From: Chengkuizengella axinellae
GTDB lineage: Bacteria; Bacillota; Bacilli; Paenibacillales; KCTC-33759
Length of the DNA: 64,000 bases
NCBI RefSeq assembly: GCF_030730905.1
Contig: NZ_JAVAMP010000001.1
Location: forward strand, 186,001-250,000
Direction: 5' to 3'
Below are positions 36,869-46,167 of the stretch, in pieces. A model generated the notes under the pieces. That model worked only from the letters and a program-made list of their open reading frames with translations, searched no databases and was not told where the DNA came from. How positions within the stretch are numbered: the first letter of the stretch is position 1; each line of letters starts with the position of its first letter. Made by a program: the position numbers and the translations under genes.

Positions 36869-36929
36869 TTAAATCCACCCTTCACATAAAAAAAATTCTA
36901 AGATTAAATTGTAAAAGAATGATTTGCAA

Positions 36930-37100
36930 ATTAAAAAAGGCTACGAGAAATGTTGCTTTGTAAAACATTTACTCGTAGCCAGAAATTTATGGTTTTCTGT
37001 AGATAACCCCGTCCATATTAAGGGTTATACAAATGAAATTTGATGATTCTGTCGACAGTTTGAACGTTCAATTAATAAACGATTTAAAATTAGAAGTCAA
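36930..37100 (-). ncRNA. candidate orphan small RNA with promoter and terminator
   Basis: On the minus strand TTGACT (37100-37095) and TATTAA (37077-37072) are 17 bp apart. About 90 nt downstream GGCTACGAG and CTCGTAGCC (36939-36980), extended by AAATGTT/AACATTT with small asymmetry, form a strong stem followed by TTTTTT. The predicted RNA of about 135 nt includes the palindromes TTGAACGTTCAA (37060-37071, at the start site) and CTGTCGACAG (37049-37058). No credible reading frame. Confidence 0.5.
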
Positions 37101-37275
37101 GAATCTTAAACTACTAATGGAACATAAGTTCTTGTTTTGTGTTAATATTATAATAAGACAACTTTAAAATTATAAGATATCCTGCATAATGGATATTTTA
37201 ATGATTATAAAAGTGACATTAGACTATCTGTATCAGTTTTTAGTTATCTTTATCTTTGGGGAGGAAGATGTAAAA

Positions 37276-38367
37276 ATGGAACCAGTTAAAAATACATTTA
37301 ATGAGGTTTTTTTTGAGAAATTAACAGAAACAATCGCTAAAAATGACTCAAGCTTTTCTAAAAATTTATTTTTGTCAAAGGTATGGATGGATGAGTGGGA
37401 AGGATACGAATTAAAAGAGCGTATGCATCATGTCACGAAATGTTTATATGAAACGTTACCACAGGAATATGAAAGTGCTATACAGATCTTAATGAGTGTA
37501 GCTCCAGATATAACGTTTAAATTTGGGTTTGCATCCATGATTTTCCCAAATTATGTTGAGATGTACGGTTTAGATCACTGGGATATTTCAATTAAAGCAT
37601 TGGAGGAGTTCACTAAGTATTCTTCCTCTGAATTTGCTGTACGTCCATTTATTATGAAAAACAAAGAACAAATGATGAAAACAATGACAAAATGGGCAAA
37701 GCATGAAAATTTTCATGTGCGAAGGTTAGCTTCTGAAGGATGCAGACCAAGGCTGCCTTGGGCTATGGCCTTGCCAGATTTTAAAAAAGATCCAACCTTG
37801 ATATTGCCAATATTGAAATTGTTGAAAGATGATCCGGAAGAGTATGTAAGAAGAAGTGTTGCAAACAACCTAAATGATATTTCTAAGGATCATTCGAAGT
37901 TGGTTTTAGAAATAACAAAAAGATGGTTAGGAAAATCAAAAGAAACAGATTGGGTTGTAAAACATGCACTAAGAACGTTATTAAAAGCTGGAGATACAGG
38001 GGCTTTATTGATGTTTGGATTCAGTGATCCAAAGAATATAGAGGTTGTAGGTTTTCAAATACATACTAAGAACATAAAGATCGGAGATTCACTATCCTTT
38101 TCATTCCAACTTCAAAAAAACAAAGAATCAGAAGAGAAGATTCGCATCGAATATGCGATTTATTTTATGAAATCTAATGGGGAATTAACGAAAAAAGTAT
38201 TTAAAATTTCTGAACGTGTACTAACTAGCAATATTGAAGTTATAAATAGAAACCATTCATTTAAACTCATTACAACTCGAAAATATTATCCAGGCATGCA
38301 TAAGGTAGCTATTATTATTAATGGTGTTAAGAAGTCTGTTGGTGAATTTGAATTAGTAAGTGAATAG
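37276..38367 (+). CDS. AlkC/AlkD-like DNA alkylation repair protein
   Basis: The 363-residue protein looks like a HEAT-repeat DNA glycosylase of the AlkC type that removes N3/N7-alkylated purines. The helical repeats include WAKHENFHVRRLASEGCRPR near 145 and DDPEEYVRRSVANNLND near 190, both typical of the family's DNA-facing helices. The last 100 residues are beta-rich (from GFQIHTKNIKIGDSLSFSF) and fit the Ig-like domain reported for a subgroup of AlkC proteins. ATG 37276 is chosen because GGGGAGG lies 12 nt upstream; an earlier frame from 37189 adds an unrelated hydrophobic stretch. Confidence 0.85.
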   Translation: MEPVKNTFNEVFFEKLTETIAKNDSSFSKNLFLSKVWMDEWEGYELKERMHHVTKCLYETLPQEYESAIQILMSVAPDITFKFGFASMIFPNYVEMYGLDHWDISIKALEEFTKYSSSEFAVRPFIMKNKEQMMKTMTKWAKHENFHVRRLASEGCRPRLPWAMALPDFKKDPTLILPILKLLKDDPEEYVRRSVANNLNDISKDHSKLVLEITKRWLGKSKETDWVVKHALRTLLKAGDTGALLMFGFSDPKNIEVVGFQIHTKNIKIGDSLSFSFQLQKNKESEEKIRIEYAIYFMKSNGELTKKVFKISERVLTSNIEVINRNHSFKLITTRKYYPGMHKVAIIINGVKKSVGEFELVSE

Positions 38368-38593
38368 TTTAAACTTTTTAAAACAAAAATGGCAATGCAT
38401 CAATATTAGATACTTTGCCATTCATTTATATTAAAATTAAAGGGGGTTTAATTAATTATTATTATAAACAAACAACCTTAAAGCAGCATTAAATTAATAT
38501 TACAGTTATATTACAAATTATTCTTGTATGAAAACGGGGAGATATGTGTGGAAGCAATAAAAACAAACAAACTACTTTTTATAGTATTAAAAA

Positions 38594-38612
38594 AGCCACC
38601 CAAAGGGTGGTC
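38594..38612 (-). terminator. terminator of the intracellular subtilisin gene
   Basis: CCACCC-AAA-GGGTGG (38597-38611); on the minus strand the stem is followed by C-TTTTTT. It lies 28 bp after the stop of the minus-strand gene. The remaining 38368-38590 stretch is AT-rich and shows a weak ATGGCAA/TTTGCCAT hairpin after the alkC-like gene and nothing else. Confidence 0.75.
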
Positions 38613-38639
38613 AATTTTATTTCTTACAACATGGTTTAT

Positions 38640-39611
38640 TTAAGAAATATTAGAAGTATTAATCATACATAAAGGGCTCAAGATTCCTGAAATTCTATCA
38701 GGTAAGGCTAGGGATACTAGTCCATTTCCTTCAATTGTTTTCGGGTACCCTACAGATACGGTTCTTTTTATTAATTGTGCATAAAGCTCAGCTTCAGATA
38801 AATGTCTGCCGAATTCTTTTTCACTAATATTTTTTAAGAGTGCTAATGCTCCTGATACGTGGGGAGTGGCCATTGAAGTACCACTTAATTCGGTGAATTT
38901 CCCTCTAGGATATGTTGAGATAACGTTTACTCCTGGTGCAACTACATCCACTTCATTATTGGAATTTGTAAAATAGGCAGATCTTTTTTGAAAATCGATG
39001 GCACCAACTGAAATCACTTCATTATAACTTCCAGGATAGGAATATTCATTTGTATGGGAGCGTCCATCTCCCTCATTTCCTGCTGCACAAACTACTAATA
39101 TATTTTTTTCAACCGCATTCAGTACAGCTTGATGCAACTCCGGTATATTGTGTGGACCTCCTAATGACATGGAGATAATATCTACATTTCTATCCACTGC
39201 ATAATTGATGGCATTAATAATCCAGTCGTAACTTCCTGAGCCATATTTTCCACCTAAAGCTTTTAAAATTAATAAACTTGCCTCAGGTGCAACACCGACA
39301 ACCCCACTCCCATTTATACTTGCTGCTATTGTTCCTGCTACATGAGTACCATGTCCGATATAATCGCTAAATTTATTAGGGTTTCCATTATCATCACTTG
39401 TAAAATTTCTCCCCCCGATGACTCGGTCTTTTAAATCAGGGTGGTCTCTATCACATCCTGTGTCAATAATCGCAATCACAATGCCTTTTCCTTTTTCACT
39501 TTGATCCCAAACATCAGGTGCTTGAATCATTCTAACTCCTTGAGGAATTTCATTCACATCCACATTTTTTTTATCCACTTTATATGGGATAAGTTTAAAA
39601 TCTTTGTCCAT
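38640..39611 (-). CDS. intracellular serine protease (subtilisin family, IspA-like)
   Basis: The 323-residue S8 protease has no signal peptide. The catalytic triad is Asp50 (AIIDTGCD), His87 (GHGTHVAGT) and Ser246 (SGTSMATPH). The N terminus KLIPYKVDKK matches the short LIPY-containing propeptide that keeps intracellular subtilisins inactive until cleaved. These enzymes act in the cytosol in stationary phase. On the minus strand AGGGAGG precedes the ATG at 39611; an earlier in-frame ATG at 39632 is upstream of that site. A five-copy repeat lies just before its promoter region. Confidence 0.95.
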   Translation of the reverse strand: MDKDFKLIPYKVDKKNVDVNEIPQGVRMIQAPDVWDQSEKGKGIVIAIIDTGCDRDHPDLKDRVIGGRNFTSDDNGNPNKFSDYIGHGTHVAGTIAASINGSGVVGVAPEASLLILKALGGKYGSGSYDWIINAINYAVDRNVDIISMSLGGPHNIPELHQAVLNAVEKNILVVCAAGNEGDGRSHTNEYSYPGSYNEVISVGAIDFQKRSAYFTNSNNEVDVVAPGVNVISTYPRGKFTELSGTSMATPHVSGALALLKNISEKEFGRHLSEAELYAQLIKRTVSVGYPKTIEGNGLVSLALPDRISGILSPLCMINTSNIS

Positions 39612-39694
39612 TTTTTTAACCTCCCTATTCATTTTTTATAACTTATGAATTTATAAAATTACAAATTCTAAGTTTCAACAAAAACAACCCTACA

Positions 39695-39749
39695 CCCCAA
39701 AAAGTGAAGAAACTCGAGAAGATAATTCCTAGTGCTTTTCGGGGGGCCC
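39695..39749. repeat. CCCCRAAAAGTR hairpin-ended repeat (inverted orientation)
   Basis: CCCCAAAAAGTGAAG at the left and GTGCTTTTCGGGGGGCCC at the right. It matches the other copies in reverse orientation. A short hairpin ACTCC-GATA-GGAGT with a T run follows at about 39787. Confidence 0.7.
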
Positions 39750-40105
39750 GGAATCTACAGAAGTATTCGGCAACATCTCCGAGAGACTCCGATAGGAGTT
39801 TTTGTTCTAACTATGAGTAAAAAGATACTACTTGTTCATCATATGAATGAAAGTAAAACGAAGGCACGGTCATAACCTAAAAATGTGTACAAAATTAGCA
39901 TAGTTCAATAAAAATTGATGCAAATGCAAGGTTCTGCTCTGAAAAAGAATGATTTGAAAATGATATTTAAGGTAAGGTGAGTTCTCATAGAATGGGTTTT
40001 TAATTGTGTTTGTAAAACTATTTGAGGTTAGATGTTAAAAATTGGTTTAATAATTATAACATACATGATAAGAGATGAACAATCCTATTACATAGAAAAA
40101 GTCTT

Positions 40106-40157
40106 GTTATTTTTTGTTACCATTTGTCACTACTTTAATCCGTATTCATTGTATAAT
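40106..40157 (+). promoter_or_regulatory. response-regulator-type direct repeats and -10 box, lipoprotein operon
   Basis: Two 10-bp repeats (TTTGTTACCA, TTTGTCACTA) cover 40114-40133, with core GTTACCATTTGTCAC at 40116-40130. They are followed 21 bp later by TATAAT at 40152-40157. The same arrangement occurs before the fourth lipoprotein gene and before the PQQ-propeller gene. There is no good -35, as expected for an activator-dependent promoter. Confidence 0.6.
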
Positions 40158-40196
40158 ATCGTTACACAAAAAAGTTCTATTTTAGGGAGGCATTTT

Positions 40197-41429
40197 GTGA
40201 GATACATAATCGTTATAATCATATTGGTTTTTATAAGTTCAGGTTGTCAGGGATTCCAAACAAATGAATCTTTAATGAAGCCTCCTGCACCTTTTTTTAA
40301 TATAAAGGAAGCTATTCAAGCTTTTGTACCTAGTAATGCTACTATATTAGAAGCAAACACGGGTGAATTTCTAGATCCTTTTACGATTATTGATTTAGAT
40401 GGGAATGGTACTTTAGAGGCAATTCTATTCTATTCTGGGATCAAGGAAGGCATAGTTCAAGGATTGCTCTTAGAAGAAATAAACGGAAAATGGGAAGTTG
40501 CTCAAACGTTTGAAGGTGATGGGAATACACTTTATGAATTGGATTTTATTGATGTAACAAACGATGGATTACTGGATATTATAGCTGGTTTCTCTTTTAC
40601 AAATCAATATTTCGAAAGAGGTTTATCTGTCTTTCACAATAGTGGAAATGAAATAAGAAACATCTTAAACACTTCTTATACTCATAAAGTGCTTGATGAT
40701 TTAAACGAGGACGGAGTACAGGATCTTGTTTTATTTTTTCTTAATGAAGCACACTCCTGGAATGAAGCTTTTGTTTACAATTATGATAATGATGAAATGC
40801 TATTAATAGATGCTATACCACTACGTTCATATATTATGGGTTATTACAACTTACTTACTGGTTATGTGACTGAAGATTTGCAGAAAGGAATAGTATTTGA
40901 TATTGCAAATGGGCAGCATTCAGGTTATACGAACATCCTTTTATTTGACGGTATTTCTTTAACAAGTGTTTTTAATGAAGAAGACGAACCTAATGGTAAG
41001 TCATTTAGAATATACAGCGAAGATTTGAATGATGATGGAATCATTGAAATTGGTTTTCCAAGAGTTCCTGATGGATATGAAAATCAAGAGGAATGGTTTA
41101 TTCCGTATCTAGGAAGTTATTACCGGTGGGATGGAGAAGTTGGATTACAATTTGTAGCAGAAAGATACGCTAGCTTTTCTTTAAATTATAGTTTTGACTT
41201 TCCATGGGAGTGGCAACAAAACGTAACCATTGAAGGAAGTTTGAATTTTCAAGATGTTAAATTCATCAGTACAGTAGATCAAAGTCTTCTATTTGATATT
41301 TATGTGGTCCCGGTCACAGAAAAAGAAGAGAAAATGGAAGGGAAAATAGAATTAGCTAGAACGAATCATTATGTGTACTATACAACCATTGATGATAAAC
41401 AGTTACACAAAAAGTTTAAATTGTTATAA
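40197..41429 (+). CDS. lipoprotein with VCBS/FG-GAP-like Asp-rich repeats (paralog 1)
   Basis: The 410-residue predicted lipoprotein has a signal peptide with lipobox ISSGC (Cys17) followed by the family marker NESLMKPP. The body contains calcium-loop-like motifs, IDLDGNGTLEAI, DVTNDGLLDIIAGFSF, DLNEDGVQDL and DLNDDGIIEIGFPR. These resemble the blades of FG-GAP/VCBS beta propellers. A final beta-rich domain ends in NHYVYYTTIDDKQLHKKFKL. GTG 40197 follows TAGGGAGG; the longer frame from 40032 is not credible. Function unknown; the protein should sit on the outer face of the membrane. First of three in a row, then a two-component system. Confidence 0.85.
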   Translation: MRYIIVIIILVFISSGCQGFQTNESLMKPPAPFFNIKEAIQAFVPSNATILEANTGEFLDPFTIIDLDGNGTLEAILFYSGIKEGIVQGLLLEEINGKWEVAQTFEGDGNTLYELDFIDVTNDGLLDIIAGFSFTNQYFERGLSVFHNSGNEIRNILNTSYTHKVLDDLNEDGVQDLVLFFLNEAHSWNEAFVYNYDNDEMLLIDAIPLRSYIMGYYNLLTGYVTEDLQKGIVFDIANGQHSGYTNILLFDGISLTSVFNEEDEPNGKSFRIYSEDLNDDGIIEIGFPRVPDGYENQEEWFIPYLGSYYRWDGEVGLQFVAERYASFSLNYSFDFPWEWQQNVTIEGSLNFQDVKFISTVDQSLLFDIYVVPVTEKEEKMEGKIELARTNHYVYYTTIDDKQLHKKFKLL

Positions 41430-41473
41430 GAGGATTTAAAGTTACGAAGAACTTGCTTACATGGAGGCGAATC

Positions 41474-42703
41474 ATGAAAAAAGTATACATTTTATTATTT
41501 ATGATGTTTATATTATCTGGTTGTATTGCTTTTGAAAATAATGAATCATTGATGAAACCTCCAAAACCGGTTTCTAAGATTAATACAGTGATTCAGTCTT
41601 TTTTACCTAGTGATGCTTCTATAATTAAAGCTACAACAGGTAATTATGTAAATTCTTATTCTTTAATTGATCTTGATGAAGATGGCCTTTTTGAGCTTGT
41701 TGTATTTTACACTGTGCAAAAGGAGGCTAGCGTTCAAGGAATGGTTTTAAAGGAAGAAGATGGAGAATGGGATATTGTTCAAACTTTTGAGGGAGATGGT
41801 AATGCCCTTTATGAGTTGGATTTTATTGATGTTACAAATGATGGAATCTTGGATATCATAGCTGGATTCTCATTTTCAGATGCTTATGAAGTCAGAGGAT
41901 TAGTAATGTATCAATACGATGGATACAAAATCAAAAGAAATTTTTATACGTCGTACACATACAAAGTGATAGATGATGTGAATGAAGATGGTGTGAAAGA
42001 TATTACGATTATTCTCTTAGATGAAAATCACATTTCAAATAAGGTTACTGTATTCAATTATGTAAATCTTGAAATGAAGCTAGTGGATTCCTTAACACTT
42101 AAACCAAATATGATAGAATATTACAACATCACCAGCGGCCTAGTGAGTTTAGAGCAAGAAAAAGGGATTGTTCTTGACGCAGTTAGTGAAACGCAAACAG
42201 CCTATACAAACATTCTGTTATTTGATGGTTCTAACTTAAAGAGTGTTTTTAATGGGGAACAGGAAATAAATGATAAGTTGTATAGGCTGAATAGCGAAGA
42301 CATTAATCACGATGGAATCATAGAAATAGGTATACCTCGTGTTCCTGTTGGATATGAAGACACTGATGATAGATATATACCTTACATAGATAGTTATTAT
42401 CGCTGGGATGGGGACAAGGGAATACAGTTTGTTAGTGAACGATATATTAATTACGCCTATGATTACCGATATGAACTTCCTTGGATTCCAGAAAACGTGA
42501 CGATTGAGAGTGATCTTGATTATAAAGAGATACAATTTATCAGTACAGCAGATCAGAGTCTGCTATTTGATATCTATGTGATCCCTATAGAAAAAGGAGA
42601 TCAACTTGAAGGGAAAATAGTGTTAGCTCGAAAAGGAAACTATGTTTATTGTACTACCGTAAATGATAAAACTTTACAAAGAAGATTTCAATTGCTGTAT
42701 TGA
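41474..42703 (+). CDS. lipoprotein with VCBS/FG-GAP-like Asp-rich repeats (paralog 2)
   Basis: The 409-residue lipoprotein has lipobox LSGC and the same NESLMKPP marker, Asp-rich loops (DLDEDGLFELV, DVTNDGILDIIAGFSF, DVNEDGVKD, DINHDGIIEIGIPR) and C-terminal ARKGNYVYCTTVNDKTLQRR as its neighbours. ATG 41474 follows ATGGAGGCG. It lies 44 bp after paralog 1, probably in one operon. Pairwise similarity is clear along the whole length, so the set arose by tandem duplication. Confidence 0.85.
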   Translation: MKKVYILLFMMFILSGCIAFENNESLMKPPKPVSKINTVIQSFLPSDASIIKATTGNYVNSYSLIDLDEDGLFELVVFYTVQKEASVQGMVLKEEDGEWDIVQTFEGDGNALYELDFIDVTNDGILDIIAGFSFSDAYEVRGLVMYQYDGYKIKRNFYTSYTYKVIDDVNEDGVKDITIILLDENHISNKVTVFNYVNLEMKLVDSLTLKPNMIEYYNITSGLVSLEQEKGIVLDAVSETQTAYTNILLFDGSNLKSVFNGEQEINDKLYRLNSEDINHDGIIEIGIPRVPVGYEDTDDRYIPYIDSYYRWDGDKGIQFVSERYINYAYDYRYELPWIPENVTIESDLDYKEIQFISTADQSLLFDIYVIPIEKGDQLEGKIVLARKGNYVYCTTVNDKTLQRRFQLLY

Positions 42704-42724
42704 GAAAGGGAATGGAGGTGTATT

Positions 42725-43948
42725 GTGAGAAAAATATATGTGATACTCTTTGTGTCTTTTTTAATCTCTGGATGTGAGGTTTTTAAAACTAATGAATCTT
42801 TGATTACCCCTCCAAAGCCTGCTTCTTTGATTAATGAAGCGATAAAATCTTATATACCAAGTGATGCTTTAATTGTAGAAGCAGTAATAGGGAAATACAC
42901 AAATTCCTATACTTTGATAGATCTGGATGGGGATGGTTTGCTTGAAGCTATTGTATTTTATACAAGAGATCAAGAAACATACGTTCATGGATTGGTGCTA
43001 AAAGAAATGTATGGGGAATGGAATCCATTTCAGACTTTTGAAGGGGATGGAGATGCACTTTTCGAATTAGATTTTATAGATGTAACAAATGATGGCCGAT
43101 TAGAAATTATAGCTGGGTTCTCCTTTACAAAAGATAATGCATATTTCAATAAAGGACTGTCGGTTTATCAATATAATGAGGATAAGATCCGTAGCATTTT
43201 TAATACCTCATACACAAATAAAGTGATAGATGACTTAAACGGGGATGGACTAGTGGACCTCACTACTTTTCTCCTTGATGAGAATCATACTTCACACGAA
43301 GGTTCTGTTTACAACTATGTAAACCATGAAATGAAATTTATAGATACTATATCCCTTAATCCTAAAATATTTGCTGCTAATCCATTTAGTGGTTATGTGA
43401 CTAAAGGCCAAAAAGGCATCGTGATAGATAATGCATATGGAGCTCACTCTCTTTATACGAATATTCTTCTATTTGACGGATTAAAGCTGAAAAGTGTTTT
43501 TAATGATGAAGAACTCCCAAATTATAAGGCTACTATGTTGGATAGTAGAGATATAAATCATGATGGAATTATTGAAATTGGGATACCTAGAATACCTGCT
43601 GGATATGAGGATGCACATGCGTATACACCGTATATAGATAGTTTTTATCAATGGGATGGAGAAATGGGACTGGAATTTGTACAAGAGCGTTATGACAACT
43701 ATGAATATGGTTATCGTTTCGATTTTCCGTGGTCTCATCAGAACGTAACCATTGAAAGTAACCTTGACTTTAAAGAAATTAAATTTATTAATACTGTAGA
43801 TGGAAGTCTTTTGTTTGACATTTATGTGATTCAAATATCAGAAGAGGACAGACTCGAAGGGATGATAGAATTAGCACGAACAGATACTTATGTGTATTGT
43901 ACAACGGTAGATAACAAAAGCTTACACAGAAATTTTCATTTGTTGTAA
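42725..43948 (+). CDS. lipoprotein with VCBS/FG-GAP-like Asp-rich repeats (paralog 3)
   Basis: The 407-residue lipoprotein has lipobox ISGC and a variant marker NESLITPP. Repeated loops are DLDGDGLLEAIV, DVTNDGRLEIIAGFSF, DLNGDGLVDLT and DINHDGIIEIGIPR. GTG start after GGAGGTG. It lies 21 bp after paralog 2 and 30 bp before the response regulator gene, so the sensor system and lipoproteins are very likely co-transcribed. A role as sensory accessory proteins or envelope load monitors is possible but unproven. Confidence 0.85.
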   Translation: MRKIYVILFVSFLISGCEVFKTNESLITPPKPASLINEAIKSYIPSDALIVEAVIGKYTNSYTLIDLDGDGLLEAIVFYTRDQETYVHGLVLKEMYGEWNPFQTFEGDGDALFELDFIDVTNDGRLEIIAGFSFTKDNAYFNKGLSVYQYNEDKIRSIFNTSYTNKVIDDLNGDGLVDLTTFLLDENHTSHEGSVYNYVNHEMKFIDTISLNPKIFAANPFSGYVTKGQKGIVIDNAYGAHSLYTNILLFDGLKLKSVFNDEELPNYKATMLDSRDINHDGIIEIGIPRIPAGYEDAHAYTPYIDSFYQWDGEMGLEFVQERYDNYEYGYRFDFPWSHQNVTIESNLDFKEIKFINTVDGSLLFDIYVIQISEEDRLEGMIELARTDTYVYCTTVDNKSLHRNFHLL

Positions 43949-43978
43949 TGAAGGGTTAAATACAAAGGTGGTGGAAAC

Positions 43979-44677
43979 ATGAGTAAAATATTGATCGTTG
44001 AAGATGAAAAAAGCATCCGCAGATTCATTCATATTAATTTAAAAAGACATGGCTTTCATGTTAGTGAAACAGACAACGGTGAAGAAGCACTTAAAATTGT
44101 AAATAGAGAAAAAGATATAGATGTTGTTTTATTGGATGTAATGCTGCCTGGAATCGATGGTTTTGAAGTGTGTGATAAAATTCGTGAGTTTAATGAGCAC
44201 ATTGGGATTATCATGCTCACTGCTAAAGTACAGGAGTCAGATCATATCACTGGGTTATTGTCAGGAGCGGATGACTATATTAATAAACCCTTTAGTCCAA
44301 AAGCACTTATTGCAAGAATACAATCATTGCTAAGAAGATTAAATGTTGCCTCACGTGGAATCAATGTGGAGGTGCAGAACATGAATCCACCGTTAATCGA
44401 GCTTTTTCCAAAAACCAACAAGATAAAAAAAAGCGGGGATCTGATTGATCTTACTCAAACCGAGTTTCAACTATTGAAAATATTAATGGGAAACAAAGAA
44501 CCTATTAGTAGAAACGATTTGTTAGATGTTATTTGGGGGTTGGATTATGTGGGAGACGCTAAAATAGTGGATGTAAACATCAGAAGACTTAGGAAAAAAA
44601 TTGAAGATGATCCCTCACAACCTACATTTATAAAAACAATATGGGGCTATGGGTATCAATGGACAGGTGATGAATAA
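43979..44677 (+). CDS. OmpR/PhoB-family response regulator
   Basis: The 232-residue regulator has a receiver domain with acidic pocket EDE (8-10), phospho-acceptor Asp53 (LLDVMLPG), Thr in MLTAK and Lys in YINKPF, followed by a winged-helix DNA-binding domain ending VNIRRLRKKIEDD and IKTIWGYGYQW. GGTGGTG ribosome site. It overlaps the histidine kinase gene by one base. Its likely targets are the 10-bp-phased TTTGTTACC repeats at three promoters in the neighbourhood, since OmpR-family proteins bind tandem half-sites with about that period. Confidence 0.95.
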   Translation: MSKILIVEDEKSIRRFIHINLKRHGFHVSETDNGEEALKIVNREKDIDVVLLDVMLPGIDGFEVCDKIREFNEHIGIIMLTAKVQESDHITGLLSGADDYINKPFSPKALIARIQSLLRRLNVASRGINVEVQNMNPPLIELFPKTNKIKKSGDLIDLTQTEFQLLKILMGNKEPISRNDLLDVIWGLDYVGDAKIVDVNIRRLRKKIEDDPSQPTFIKTIWGYGYQWTGDE

Positions 44678-46062
44678 TGTCAGGCATAAAAAAAAGAATC
44701 GTAACTCATTACATTCTAGTCATATTTTTGACCATTGCATTGCTAGAAGGAATTTTTCTAACTTTTATTCATTTTTATTACTATGATGGAGTAGAAAAAA
44801 TATTAAAAAATCATGCACAGGTTTCTTCTTCTTATGCGAACCGTTACATGAGCTTAAATTCGTATAATCTAGATGACAGTCTACAATTAATTAAGGATCA
44901 ATTTTCATATGAAGGAGCAGAACTTCAAGTATTAGATGGGCAAGGTAGAGTTTTATTAACCTCAAGTGGAATTGGGCTTGATGAGGTGATTAAAACGGAT
45001 GACGTGATGCAAGCTTTGAATGGAGTAGAAACTTCCTGGAGAGGTGATCACTTCTTAACAAATGAAAGTGTTGTCGCAGTTTCTACACCATTATTTGAAG
45101 CTGAACAACCATTTGCAGTACTCAGGTTTATTACATCGCTTGAAAATGTAAATCAGACGGTATATAACATTTATGCAGTTTCTATCGGTATTGGTTTGAT
45201 TATTTTATTCATCATATTTCTTGTAAGTATTACTTTAGCTAAATCCATTGCAAAGCCAATTAATGAACTAACACTAGCATCAGAGAAAATAGCAAAGGGT
45301 AATTTTCAAAGTAAAATTAAAGAAACCTATATTGATGAGATCGGAACATTGGCAAAAACCTTTAATACAATGGCAGATGAGTTGACTAAAAATGAAAAAA
45401 TGAAAAACGAGTTTATATCTTCTATTTCTCATGAAATTAGAACGCCATTAACGAGTATTAAAGGGTGGAGTGAAACCATTTCGTCGGGAGATTTATCAGA
45501 TAAACAAGAAACAATGGAAGGATTGCATACAATTCAAGATGAAACGGAGAGATTGATAGGTTTGGTAGAGGAATTATTAGATTTTTCTAGATATCAAGCA
45601 AATTCCCTCACACTAAATGAGAAACCCTTTAATCTAACCGCACTATTTAAGGATGTCATTTTTCAAATGAAGACAAAAACGAAGGATAAGCATATGAAAA
45701 TTAGGTTTCATTTTGATCAGGACCTTTTAATGATTGGAGATAAAAACCGATTAAAACAAGTATTAATCAACTTATTAGATAATGCGATTAAATATTCTTT
45801 AGAAGAAACTACAATTATTATAGAAATAGAAGAAAATGAGCAAAATGTTAAATTTCATATTCGTGATGAAGGAGTAGGTATTGATCCTTCTGAACTGCCA
45901 TCTGTTACAAAAATGTTTTATCAAGTGGATGCAAATCAAAGCGGAACAGGATTAGGATTAGCGATTTGCCAAAAAATCATAGAACTTCATCAAGGTTCAC
46001 TTCATATTGAAAGCAAAAAAAATGAAGGTACTACCGTAACAGTTTCACTCCCTAAGAAGTAA
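44677..46062 (+). CDS. sensor histidine kinase
   Basis: The 461-residue kinase has two transmembrane helices (about 10-32 and 165-188) that enclose an extracellular sensor domain of some 130 residues. It also has a HAMP linker (190-240), HisKA with phospho-accepting His252 in SSISHEIRTPLTS, and a HATPase domain with N box LINLLDNAIKYS, G1 DEGVGID and G2 GTGLGLAICQK. Partner of the response regulator just upstream (the start overlaps its stop). The signal is unknown; the neighbouring lipoproteins occupy the same extracellular space. Confidence 0.95.
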   Translation: MSGIKKRIVTHYILVIFLTIALLEGIFLTFIHFYYYDGVEKILKNHAQVSSSYANRYMSLNSYNLDDSLQLIKDQFSYEGAELQVLDGQGRVLLTSSGIGLDEVIKTDDVMQALNGVETSWRGDHFLTNESVVAVSTPLFEAEQPFAVLRFITSLENVNQTVYNIYAVSIGIGLIILFIIFLVSITLAKSIAKPINELTLASEKIAKGNFQSKIKETYIDEIGTLAKTFNTMADELTKNEKMKNEFISSISHEIRTPLTSIKGWSETISSGDLSDKQETMEGLHTIQDETERLIGLVEELLDFSRYQANSLTLNEKPFNLTALFKDVIFQMKTKTKDKHMKIRFHFDQDLLMIGDKNRLKQVLINLLDNAIKYSLEETTIIIEIEENEQNVKFHIRDEGVGIDPSELPSVTKMFYQVDANQSGTGLGLAICQKIIELHQGSLHIESKKNEGTTVTVSLPKK

Positions 46063-46107
46063 TTCTGTAACTATTTGTTACTTATTCGAATTTATTTCCT
46101 TTATAAT
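46063..46107 (+). promoter_or_regulatory. response-regulator-type direct repeats and -10 box, lipoprotein 4
   Basis: GTAACTATTTGTTAC (46067-46081) holds two 10-bp-spaced half-sites (CTGTAACTAT, TTGTTACTTA). TATAAT follows at 46102-46107, a gap of 20 bp. Compare 40106-40157 and 49026-49092. Confidence 0.6.
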
Positions 46108-46167
46108 GAAGCTAACTAAAGCTAATTGGATAAATATGTTCATGTAGTCATAGGAGGTTAGATTCTT

